Below are positions 23,230 to 33,295 of a stretch of 64,000 nucleotides of DNA, piece after piece. The position numbers and the translations under genes are program-made. The DNA comes from Tetragonia tetragonoides (taxonomy: Eukaryota; Streptophyta; Magnoliopsida; Caryophyllales; Aizoaceae): positions 14,121,501 through 14,185,500 of the forward strand of contig CM076143.1 of assembly GCA_038025085.1 (NCBI GenBank). The letters are read 5' to 3'. The first letter of the stretch is position 1; each line of letters opens with the position of its first letter. The notes below the pieces were generated by a model. It searched no databases and had not been told where the DNA came from. It was given only the letters and a program-made list of their open reading frames with translations.

Positions 23230-24088
23230 TTTTTGTGTTTTCTACTATTTACATATCTTGAGAAATCAGCGGCAAGTGTTTGAGCTCGAAAAGCTAAAAA
23301 CACACAAATTCGAATCCTATGTCCTACTCCTATTTTATTCTTATGTACCATTTTTTATCCAAATTATATCCTGATCGTCCATTATGTTTCGAAAGTATAA
23401 GAGGATCCTCTTACCAGATTAAACAAAAGCAGGATCACGCAGCCGATTGCACTCGGGTATGGCTTCCAATGCCAAGAGTTTGCTACGCAAGACAAGCATA
23501 TGTGCTTGAGCATCTTCCTAGCCTATTCCTTTGGATGCTTGCTTTAATATATTCATTCTACTATTCGGCACAACTTTGGTTGTTTATTATACGTACGTAC
23601 AAAAAGATTATTATTTGTGGTAATTTTAAAATAGAGTAATTAATAAAAACCGATAAGAAATAGATTTTTAAATCTATAACATATTGTGTGACAGAAATGG
23701 GTGAGGTCATACACTTGACGGTCGCAATGGGTTGCATAAGCTATGATGTCATTGTAGATTAGATCAGTGCGTGGTTGTGCTTTAATATTTCTTCAACTAC
23801 TTTGACAATTCTTGCTTGTTTGTGATTACACACTTGGGGATCTTGTTTGTTTTTGTGATTTGTGCATTCACAATCACATCCCTTGACTTGTTCAACCCAA
23901 CTGTCATTGTTGTTGTAGTCTCTTAGATTTTTCCCCAATAGGAAGTATTTCTTTTCATAAATTGTTTAATCTTAATTATTGGTTCATTCGTTTATTAGAG
24001 TGATTTGATAAAGGTTAAAATAATATGTGGATTTCGGATGAGTTAGAAGATACCTAGTGATAGACATTTGTGTTTTCCGAAGAAACTA
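23230..24088. other. Intergenic, no gene recognised
   Basis: The 106-residue frame at 23319-23639 has no recognisable domain, and nothing nearby supports a gene. Confidence 0.5.
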
Positions 24089-24097
24089 ATTTAGAAT

Positions 24098-24766
24098 GGA
24101 AAATATTTGGTTGATCAGTGGGTGGGCAATTCATATTCACTTTGTATATACTATCTCTCTCCTACCTTAAATGCCATTTTTTGGGAATAGAGGAGAGAGA
24201 ATATGAAAATAGAAGAGAGAGATAGATACATAAAGGGTATGGGTAGGCCTGAAAAAAGCTGACTCGACCCGACAACCCGACCTAAACCTAACCTGAAAAA
24301 AGTGGGTTAGGGTTGAGATTTTCAACCCGTTTATTAAATGGGTTAGGTTAAGGTTAAAATTTTCAACCCGAAAACAACCTGTTTAACCTGTTTACTTACA
24401 AATGTCTTTTTTATTTTTGAAATTCAGTAAATATCTCTGAGCCAAATAATTAATAATCACTGAAAAGTATTAATTTTCCTTAATCCAATAGTCTGTTTTG
24501 TATATATGTACTTACCACATAAATTTGAGGATATATATCCCCTTTATATCAAGTTTTTATCATTTTGTACTTATAATAAATTAGTTAAATGGGTTAAACG
24601 GGTCGACCTGATTAACCTGTTTATTAAATGGGTTGGGTTAGGGTTGGAGTTTTCGACCCATTTAAAAAACAGGTCAGTTGGGTTGAACCCGAACCCGACT
24701 CGACCTGATCTGTTTACCAGGCCTAGGTATGGGTTGCCAACCCAGTGGGTGGATGTATCATTCTCC
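24098..24766. mobile_element. Mutator-like MITE hosting a nested hAT MITE
   Basis: Left end ggaaaatatttggttgatca then gtgggtgggcaa; right end is the inverse of ggagaatgatacatccaccc plus actgggttggcaa. A 9-bp duplication atttagaat flanks it (24089-24097, 24767-24775). Nine-base duplications point to the Mutator superfamily. Relatives occur at 59839-60014 and, as one end, at 60951. Without the nested 482-bp element and its duplication this copy is about 180 bp. Confidence 0.82.
24244..24725. mobile_element. hAT MITE nested in the Mutator-like MITE
   Basis: 482 bp with terminal TAGGCCTG/CAGGCCTA and an exact 8-bp duplication ggtatggg (24236-24243, 24726-24733). Internally it has imperfect inverted tggg-ttagg/aacccgacc strings. 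Eight-base duplications and short terminal repeats fit hAT. The frames inside are non-coding. Confidence 0.85.
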
Positions 24767-24997
24767 ATTTAGAATATGTTATTTTCCACCGATTTCCACT
24801 AAGTACCATTGTTGGCTAATGTATTGTCAAGTATTTTCGTTGATTCAATAACATCTTGTCACTGATTTTCATTGATTCATTTTTTTCCTCCATTCTCCAG
24901 TATTGTGTAGTAAGTTCAGTAAAAAGAATGTGAAGAGAACAAGCTCTATGAATGTGTTTTATTTTTACAACTAAACTGAACTTACATGAATTTCACT

Positions 24998-25480
24998 TTT
25001 TTTTTAGGGGAAAATTAAATTCATTCATAATAATAAGCCATACGGCATCTACAAACGAAGTTAGAAACAACAAGATGCAATTCTAAAACATCAAATAACA
25101 TTCGAGTAATAAAGCTATTTAGCATGATAGATTCAACGAGTCCGAACGGTCTCCTTTCAATCGCTGCTTTTCATATTACAGCCTTTTGGCGGAGGGCCCT
25201 GTCGCCATAGCTTTGTTGAATGTACAAATCTGACATCGTAGAAAGCCTCTTGAAGAAGATGATCTGAAGTACCGCCATATGAATAACGAAATAGAAAATA
25301 AACAGTACTCTCACAGAAGGAGAGACAGTCATACTCAAAAATTGGGACAAACTAACTCTCACGGGAGGAGAGACTGATTTTATTCCCAACAACGAAACTG
25401 AAAAACTAAACAAGACCAAGAAACTAGAAGGATTGGGCTTACCATCAGCGATTCGCTGATGGCAGCCCCTAGATCACAAA
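24998..25480 (-). mobile_element. Probable LINE 3' region, minus strand
   Basis: A T-run at about 24998 is followed by ggggaaaattaaattcattc and ataataataagccatacggc. On the minus strand this reads as a LINE-like 3' UTR ending in poly(A). The upper boundary is uncertain and no coding domain is visible. Confidence 0.45.
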
Positions 25481-25726
25481 AATAGGGTTAGGGTTTTTTT
25501 AAAGAGAGGAGAGAGGAGGGAGGGAGGGAGGGGGGGCTCTTTTTTAGAGGTACATGTGAAAGTGAATTGAATTAAACTAAATATCACTTAAGTGAATTGA
25601 ATTAAATTGAACACTACTTAACTTAATAGTAACATGTGAATCACTGAAACCTATTACGATTGAACTAAATTAAACTTCACTCAAATGAATTGAACTGAAT
25701 TAAACTAAACTAAACTTAACTTCGCT
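25481..25726. other. Purine-rich and gaattgaattaaac low-complexity DNA
   Basis: A gagggaggga tract at about 25505-25535 is followed by repeated gaattgaattaaac-like strings. No gene. Confidence 0.5.
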
Positions 25727-25971
25727 CTTTCTTGGTAAGTGAGGACTGTGAGATTCGTATTCACCATGTTTTCCGGGAAGCAAATTGCGTTGCGCATTGG
25801 CTCGCCAATTATAGCTTTTCTTCTTCTAGCAGTTCTAGTTTTTTTTTTTTAGCCCACCTAAGGGTCTTTTAGCTATTCTTTTTCAAGACATTGTAGATCA
25901 ATCTCGCCCACGTTCTATTTCAGTTAACTAATCAAAAGACTTCGCCCTCCATTGCACCATAAAAAAAAAAA
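25727..25971 (+). mobile_element. LINE RNase H end fragment with poly(A)
   Basis: The frame starting near 25741 encodes IRIHHVFREANCVAHWLANY, the C-terminal part of the plant LINE RNase H domain. About 150 bp of 3' UTR and a short A-run (about 25961-25970) follow. Heavily 5'-truncated. Confidence 0.75.
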
Positions 25972-26205
25972 CTAAACTTCACTCAATTGAATTAAAGTAA
26001 ACTAAACTTCACCCACTATTATTAAAGGTTTGCACCAAAAAAAAAAAAAAAAAAACTTTACTAAAGGTAAACTCAACTGAACTAATTTTGAATCAAGTGA
26101 AAAAGAGCAAATGGTAAGATCCTCTCCAATCAAATCAAGAAGTGGTAATATCCAAATTTAATACTCTCAGAAGCAGATACCATTCATGCACTTATCCCCA
26201 CCTCT

Positions 26206-26579
26206 AGAGATGGCACTGGGCACGATTAGCACGAGGCACGGCACGACTGAGCACGCTTTTAGTACGGGCACGGAGAAAGCACGGCCACGAGCACGGGCAC
26301 GAATGACTGGGCATGGGCTGGGCCCGGGCCTGGATTTTGAAAAGAAAGTACGGTGAGGCACGACACGACATGACACGGCGAAAATTTTAATATTATTTGA
26401 AAAAAGCAGGGGTACGTCACGAGCACGGCACGACAAAAGTACGAGCGCGGATACGACCCGGGCCTACCTTTTGGAAGAGCAGGCACGACACAAAGCACTA
26501 CAACTGTAAACACAGCACGATAGGACACTATTTTAAAGCACGAAGGCACGGCACGAGCAACGACCCGAGTGACCACTCT
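26206..26579. mobile_element. CACG-rich element upstream of NPR1, possible hAT MITE
   Basis: Dense iterations of gcacggcacg, cacgagcacg and cgacacgac. Left end agagatggcactgggcacg and the inverse of the right end, agagtggtcactcgggtcg, are imperfect inverted repeats. No convincing 8-bp duplication is visible because the right flank is a CT repeat. It lies about 280 bp before the NPR1 ATG, so it may form part of the promoter. Confidence 0.45.
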
Positions 26580-26856
26580 CTCTCTCTGTCCAGTCACCAC
26601 CCCGCGTCACACGTCCTTCCAGATTCACTCCTTCCACACCACTCTCTCTCTCTCCTCGCAGTCTTCTTCTTTCTCTCTCCTACCAGTACGATACAATCAC
26701 AACCTCACAAAACCGGCGCTTTCATTCAAAAACCGTCCAAAAATGTCTCTCCCTTTGACTTCACCACCTCCCTTCCTCATTTACTCTCTCCTCCCCCAAA
26801 TATCCATCTCCATCACCGTCTTCTGATCACCACTGGTGGTGTATCCCCGTCCATCA
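26580..26856 (+). promoter_or_regulatory. CT-rich leader region of NPR1
   Basis: A pyrimidine-rich stretch (repeated ctctctct, ttcttctttctctctcctac) runs directly before the ATG, typical of a plant 5' UTR/core promoter. No clear TATA box. The in-frame upstream GTG at 26836 is not favoured because the ATG at 26857 has a good context (caATGGCT). Confidence 0.45.
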
Positions 26857-29800
26857 ATGGCTGCCATCGACTCAGATTCCATCGAAAGCAGCGCCACCAC
26901 CGCCACCGCAACCACCACCACAACAACCACCACCTCCACCGCCGTCGACTCCGCCGCTCTCCGCCGCCTCTCCGAAAACCTAGACTCAATCCTTGACTCT
27001 GATTACGCCGACGCCAAAATCACCGTCCATGGTGGTCGAGAAATCGCCGTCCATCGTTGCATTCTCGCTGCTCGAAGCTCCTTCTTTAAAGCCGAATTCG
27101 CTGCGAAATCGCAATCGCGAGAGAAGGAGAGAGAAAACAATTCGAAATCGTCCTCAAGAGGTGGAGGAATAGTGAAGCTTGAGCTGAAGGAATTGGCGAA
27201 AGATTTCGAGGTTGGATTTGAGTCATTAATGGCGGTTTTAGGTTACTTGTATAGTGGAAAAGTACGAGCGTTACCTAAAGGAGTTTGCATTTGTGTTGAT
27301 GATGATGATGATTGTTCTCATGTTGCTTGTCGTCCTGCTGTTGATTTTCTTGTTGAAGTTCTGTACTTGTCACATGTGTTTCAGATCGCCGAATTGTTCG
27401 CTCTGTATCAGGTAATTTTAATAATTAGTAGAGTTGTTGATTTTGCTGAAAAAAATTACTGTGTTTTGTTTTTGAAGTTTTGAAGTGTAGTTGATTTTTT
27501 TGATATTGCTGGAATTAAGTTAAGTTGGATTAATGTTAGTAGTGTTTGTGCTTTTAACTTTTAAGTTCTGAAGTGTAGTTGATTTTTTGATATTGCTGGA
27601 ATTAAGGTTAAATTGGATTTATATTAGTAGTGTTTGTGCTTTTAACTTTTAAGTTCTGAAGTGTAGTTGATTTTTTTGATATTAATGTGTTTTTGAAGTT
27701 CTGAAGTGTTATTGATTTATGAGATTGCTGGAATTAAGCTTATATATTGGATTAATGTTAGTACGGAGTAGTATCTGTGTTTTCAAGTTCTCAAGTGCTT
27801 GATTTTTTGAATTACTGGAATTAAGCTTAATTTGAATTATTATATTAGTAACATTTGTGTTTTAAAGTGGTTGATTTTTGAAAGTACTGAAGTTTAGCTT
27901 AAATTGATTTATTATTTGGTAATATTTGTGTTCTGAGCTGGTTGGTTTTAGGAATTACTGGAATTAAGCTTAAATTTAATTAATATTAGTAATATTTGTG
28001 TTCTTAAGTGGTTAATTTCTTTTTTTTTTTTTTTTATCAGCCACTCCAAATCTGGAGTTTGTTAAAGTGTTTTCAAGTTCTGAAGTGGTTGATTCTTGAG
28101 ATTGCTAGAATTGAGCTTAAATTTTGCCTTCTGTTTTGGTACCTGTTGCATAGTGTGAATAGCTTAGTTTATAGTGAGTTGAGATTGAAGAACTATGTAC
28201 ACTGATGAAGCAAATTAAGGTACAATTAACACATTTGAGGTCTTTGGGAGGTAGTCTGTTTCAGAGGTCTAGCAAAATTTCGGCCAATTTGTAATTAGCT
28301 ACGCCCCCTCTTTGCTGTAGTTCTGTTTCCAGTTAATATAACTTATGTTTTATCAAAAAAATAATAAACACAGTTGAGATTTTGCTGTCGTACTTCGCAA
28401 ATTATGTAGTGGAGTGGATAACTGAGACAGCTTGTGGAAGGAAGTGCTGATGTGGAGGGGTATGATTAGTTTGATCCAATCTTTCTATATCAAGTATTCG
28501 GTTCATGTTTGAGGAATTTTAGTCTGTAAGCTTCGAAATAGCATGTGAAATTAGGTGCTCTGCTGTCCCTCAAAAGGGATCAGGTGGAACATAGCCTTAG
28601 TGTCTTCTCCTGGCAATAGTGTCATCTCATACTATTATGCCTGAATCTTTGATGCTTGATTAGGCTTTTTGAATCATCATAGTATTTTCTTGCTCAAATT
28701 TCTGTTTAGGTTATGATTTAGAGTGTAAAAGCACAGAGGTACTCTGAGGTATTAAGCATTCCTAATACCATTATGAATTGAACAGCAAGCAATACTAATG
28801 TGTAGGAATATCAAACCACAGATAATCTTTATGGCAATCTCGACCCTGGATTTGATGCCAACTCACTCGTCATAGTAATGGATTGATGTTGTTCTACCTC
28901 TCCTTCTGTGTCCCTGATCTTCTCACACTCATTGTCGTCAAATAGAGGAGGTAGATCCAATTCAAGAGTATTTGTCTACTCTTCCTGTCCTTGTAAGAAT
29001 TGTTGTACATGCAACTCACCAATTGAGTCTCTCTAACATTACCTACGCTATATGTACAATCTCATTTTCTCGTCATGTTGGATGATGACATGCTTAAAAG
29101 TGTCAAACTTTGAACTGCATTTTTGAGGTATTTAGTTGATCAGAAGGCTGTTCTTAAGAGATCTTTCATGTTAAGAGTTTTCCCATTCGCTTAGTAGCTG
29201 TAAATACAACTTTGTCTTGTTTGTTTGGTTTGCTTTGAGTATTTCTCATCAAACATGTGTTCATGTAGAGACACCTATTGGAGATTCTTGACAAGGTTGC
29301 ATCAGATGATCTTTTGGTAGTGTTATCTGTGGCGAACACATGTGGAAATACATGTGAGAGACTTCTAGGGAGGTCAATCGACTTGATTGTGAAGTCTGAT
29401 GTTGATGTGATGGCTCTTGATAAATCCTTGCCGCAGCATATTGTGAAACAAATAATTGACACACGAAAGGTGGCTGGTTTGACTGGACCTGGATGTGTTG
29501 AGTTTCCGGATAAGCATATGAAGAGAATACACAGAGCTTTGGAATCTGATGATGTTGAATTAGTTAGAATGCTATTAAAAGAGGGTCATACTACTCTTGA
29601 TGATGCTTATGCTCTTCATTATGCTGTGGCATATTGTGATGCCAAGACCACCATGGAGCTTCTTGAACTTGGGCTTGCTGATGTTAATCTCCGTAATCAA
29701 AGGGAGCATACTGTGCTACATGTTGCAGCGATGAGGAAAGAGCCTAAGATAATTGTCTCTCTACTAACCAAGGGAGCTCAGCCAACCTATAAAACATTGG

Positions 29801-32362
29801 ATGGTAAAAAAGCACTACAGATAGCAAAGAGATTAACAAAGGCTGCGGACTTCTATCGATCTACAGAAGAAGGGAAGGCCTCTCCGAAGGATCGGTTGTG
29901 CATTGAGATATTGGAACAAGCCGAAAGAAGAGAACCATTGCTAGTAGAAGGTTCTCTTTCTCTTGCTAAAGCAGGGGAAGATCTGCGTATGAAATTACTT
30001 TATCTTGAAAACAGAGGTCAGTCAGGATTGAATCCAGATTTATTTATTTATATTTAAATGCGTTTATTGCACAACTTGGTCTTTCCTAGTCCCCTCTCCA
30101 GACCCAACCCCAACAAAGAAAAATAAAAAAGTAAAAACTAATGTAGATGTAGAGAATTCCTTTGAAGCAAGCAAAATCGCTTCCATCTTTAAGTGGGTTT
30201 CGATGTTTACTTGGCATCAAATATCCAACCAGACTGCTTATTTCTCCCGAAAACATGGTCATGGAGTTTGGTTCCACAGTCAAATATGTTGAATTCTGTC
30301 CAGGGAATGAATAACTTTCTCATGTTTGAGGAAATTTTTCTTGAAAACTTCACATGGGGGCTTAGAAGGTTGAACTGTTACATGGGATATTGGCCCTTGA
30401 ATTTTTTTTCAAAATTTCTTGGATGTTCGGCTGTTCTGAGTGGCCAATTAGAGTGATAATTGGAACTTTGATTAAAGACGCATTAGAAACTCGTGCACTC
30501 ATTTTTGACCACCTGTGCATGATCGTGTAGAATCCATCACAAACACACGTGATATATCATTAACTGGTTTAGATGCATTCAAGTGCTTTATGTAGTCAGA
30601 TCTCAGGCAAATGAAAATTAGATAATAGGCTCTAATATCATTGAGTTAAATCCTACATATTTTAGGTGTGCTTTGTGCGTGCTTTGTGCGCGCTTTGTGC
30701 GCTCGTGGTTTGATGGTGTTTACTTTTAGATGCATTGAAGTGCTTTATGTAGTCAGATCTCAGGCAAATGAAAATTAGATAATAGGCTCTAATATCATTA
30801 AGTTAAATCCTACATATTTTAGGTGTGCTTTGTGCGTGCTTTGTGCGCTCGTGGTTTGATGGTGTTTACTTTTATATTTTTATCCTTAGTGGACGGAAAT
30901 TTTATATTTCAGGAGATTGTGATTGTGCTGCTTGAGAATATCATTGAAATCAATTGAATTATTATTGTTTTTCGTTTGTCCCTTTGTGGTGAGCTGGTGT
31001 TAATCTGCTTGCAGACTTGCTGTGTTACTCTTAACATCCTTCCCTTCTAACTGGTTCTAAGTGCATTAAGGATTTAAGTTTGGGATAAAATTATCGAAAC
31101 AGTTGATTGGGGAACCTCACTAGGACAATTTCAATTTAATTAGTCTTTTGGTAGATAAACCGTTTCTTCTCTCGTCTTTGTCTTGCCCTCCCTCCAGCCC
31201 TGGTGGTGGATTGGGGTTTTCTTTCAGCTCATGATCATTCGGTTATTGAGTGTTCTTACCTTTATTTGATGAAAATGCTTCCAAGTTATAAAAGCTAGGA
31301 TTATTTATCAATTTCATTTAATTTTTGTTAGTTGCACTTGCAAGACTACTCTTTCCAATGGAGGCGAGAGTTGCCATGGATATTGCTCAGGTGGATGGAA
31401 CGTCTGAATTCACGTTGTCTAAAAACATGGCTGATGCACGAAGAAATTCTGTGGACTTGAATGAGGCGCCATTCATATTGAACGATGTGCATATGGAAAG
31501 GATGAAAGCTCTCTCCAGAACTGGTAAAGAGCCATTACATGGTCTTCACTGTAATTGGTTAATTTTGGTGTCTAGTTTCGGTTAACTCCTTAAATGTCTG
31601 GTTATATTGTACGTGCCTTGTCCTTCACTGTTTTAAACTCTCTAGTGATTGGACACTGAAAATTTAGCTTATTTTCATTTCGTCAGTCTTAACTGCTGCA
31701 TAGAGAAGATTGTTCCTTTTTTCTTCCTGTTTTTGTGAATTACGTACTCCACCTTTTTTTTGATATCTATATAATGTGTAGGGAATGTATACCTTGAATA
31801 TTGCTTGCAAGACCCTGACTTTGTTATGATCTTTATGTGATTTCGTTGTTTAGCAACTAATTGTGTAGAAGAAGTTGTCTGCTGAGATTTTCTTTGTTGC
31901 CGATGACATGTTTGCCTGTGATATTGCACTTTACATACCATTGTGCTGCATATAGTATATTTACTATTGGTTGGCTTAAAAATGCTCCCAAGATGTCTTG
32001 TCGGAAGGGCTAAGTTAGTTTTTATTGCATTAACTTCCTTGGTGAGGGAATGAACCTGAAATGTGCCTCATATTACTACCTCTGTGTTGGCAGTTGAGCT
32101 TGGGAAGCGCTACTTCCCTCGGTGCTCTGAGGTACTAAATAAGATAATGGATGCGGACGATCTGTCGCAGCTCGCTTTTATTGGAAATGATACTCCAGAG
32201 GAACGACAACGAAAGAAAAGAAGATACAATGAGCTCCAAGAGACTCTGGCTGAAGCATTTACCGAGGACAAAGAAGCGTTATCTGACCGTTCCACATTAT
32301 CGTCTTCATCATCTTCAACACCCATGGCGAAGCCTCATAGTAAGATCAACATCAAGAGGTAA
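26857..32362 (+). CDS. NPR1: NPR1, salicylic-acid-responsive BTB/ankyrin transcription co-activator
   Basis: Four exons: 26857-27411, 29269-30016, 31332-31523 and 32094-32362. All introns are GT-AG and in frame; total 587 aa, close to the usual length of about 580-595. NPR1 is the master co-activator of systemic acquired resistance. It binds TGA bZIP factors in the nucleus after salicylate and redox-driven release from cytoplasmic oligomers. Visible parts: a Thr-rich N tail (about 14-28), BTB/POZ ([20 protein letters not shown], about 53-180) and a C2HC zinc site (C146, C153, H155, C158 in [16 protein letters not shown]). Then come ankyrin repeats (about 265-390, [32 protein letters not shown]). 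The C-terminal NPR1-like domain has LENRV (about 431-435; its Arg matches the salicylate-contacting Arg of Arabidopsis NPR1), [29 protein letters not shown] and a basic [13 protein letters not shown]. The overall match is to the NPR1 rather than the NPR3/4 clade (judged from memory of family sequences). It converges with the HSF gene. Confidence 0.95.
27480..28000. repeat. Degenerate minisatellite in NPR1 intron 1
   Basis: Repeated units containing gttctgaagtgtagttgatt, tgctggaattaag, tggattaat and attagtagtgtttgtg. The first two full units are about 85-90 bp and nearly identical; later ones are shortened and diverged. Confidence 0.85.
28250..28370 (+). mobile_element. LINE 3'-tail fragment in NPR1 intron 1
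   Basis: Strings such as aatttgtaattagctacgcc, ccctctttgctgtag and ttatgttttatcaaaaaaat resemble plant LINE 3' UTR ends with poly(A). No coding part is present. Confidence 0.55.
30571..30872. repeat. 157-bp tandem duplication in NPR1 intron 2
   Basis: agatgcattcaagtgcttta at 30571 recurs as agatgcattgaagtgcttta at 30728, with the rest almost identical through ggtgtttactttta. Inside, the 10-mer gctttgtgcg is repeated three times in copy one and twice in copy two. Confidence 0.92.
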
Positions 32363-33295
32363 CTGCTTAACAGTCACCTATGGCTTCGTTTGTATAATGT
32401 ATATTATTATACTTCTTTCCTTTTCTGATTCATGTTTTTGTACCATAATTTTTGACCCAATTGATTAGTGATAGCATAGTAGGATTGTATTCTGTACGAC
32501 TTTTTTTTTTTTTTTTTTTTTTTGCTCGTCAGTATTCTGTACGACTTGTATGTTAATAGTGTCGCAATTGTTTCTTCAATTCCCTTTTTTAGGAACATTG
32601 GGACCAAGTCAATTACTAGTGAGATGAATTGTCAGAATATCTTAACAAAGCATTAGGGACATATTTCCCATATTTTCTTTCTTGTTGCCTCTATTATCTC
32701 GATTTTTGTAGTTTTTCCTTTGTTTATTATTTATTTATTTATTGGTTCAAAGGAAGGTAAAGAGTTATTTATATTTCTTTTTTGGTTATAATAACTCTTA
32801 CTATATGAATGTAAAAATTATAAAAAGAAATTTTTCTGCAAGCACTAATTGAAATTAAAATGGCAATCACCATAACTGTGTACTATTAGAATATACAATC
32901 ACCCCTTGAAATCCCACCTCCTAGAACTGTGTACCAGAATTTTGAGTACAAGTTCTAAACACAGTTTATATGTAAAACTTTGCCCACAACCCAGCTAATC
33001 TGTCATGCATATAAACAGCAAGGACAGATCTATCCTTCACCCTTCAAAAAGAAAAAGACAAGGACCGAGCCATAAGTAAACCAACTGGTTCGAACACTCG
33101 AGTTACTGTACATTTGATGTAGAGAAAAATGAACATGAGCTCGAGAATGTACAATCTTCTGAGAGGTTATATGTTCCTTCTTGATCATGCATGCTGCAAC
33201 TGCATTTTCCCTACTGCCCTGCGTAAGAAGACGAGTCGATATGTAACATGTTGAACACTTAGTGCAAACCAAGCATTAGTGATTATGTACAAATA
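32363..33295. other. Intergenic space between convergent NPR1 and HSF genes
   Basis: Holds the 3' UTRs of both genes. Contains the short poly(T) insertion at 32503-32531. No further gene; the minus-strand frame at 33030-33272 has no domain. Confidence 0.5.
32487..32547 (-). mobile_element. 29-bp poly(T) retroposon stub with 16-bp TSD
   Basis: Insert 32503-32531 is a T-run plus gctcgtca, flanked by identical gtattctgtacgactt at 32487-32502 and 32532-32547. It lies just 3' of NPR1. Confidence 0.8.

Noticed and set aside
23319..23639. 106-residue plus-strand frame with hydrophobic end
   Set aside because: No recognisable domain, no splice continuation and no regulatory context.
26397..26996. 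199-residue frame overlapping the NPR1 leader and exon 1
   Set aside because: His/Pro/Ser-rich out-of-frame reading of the CACG repeat and exon 1; the NPR1 frame is supported by domains.
29166..29464. Minus-strand frames over NPR1 exon 2
   Set aside because: Antisense shadows of the ankyrin-coding exon.
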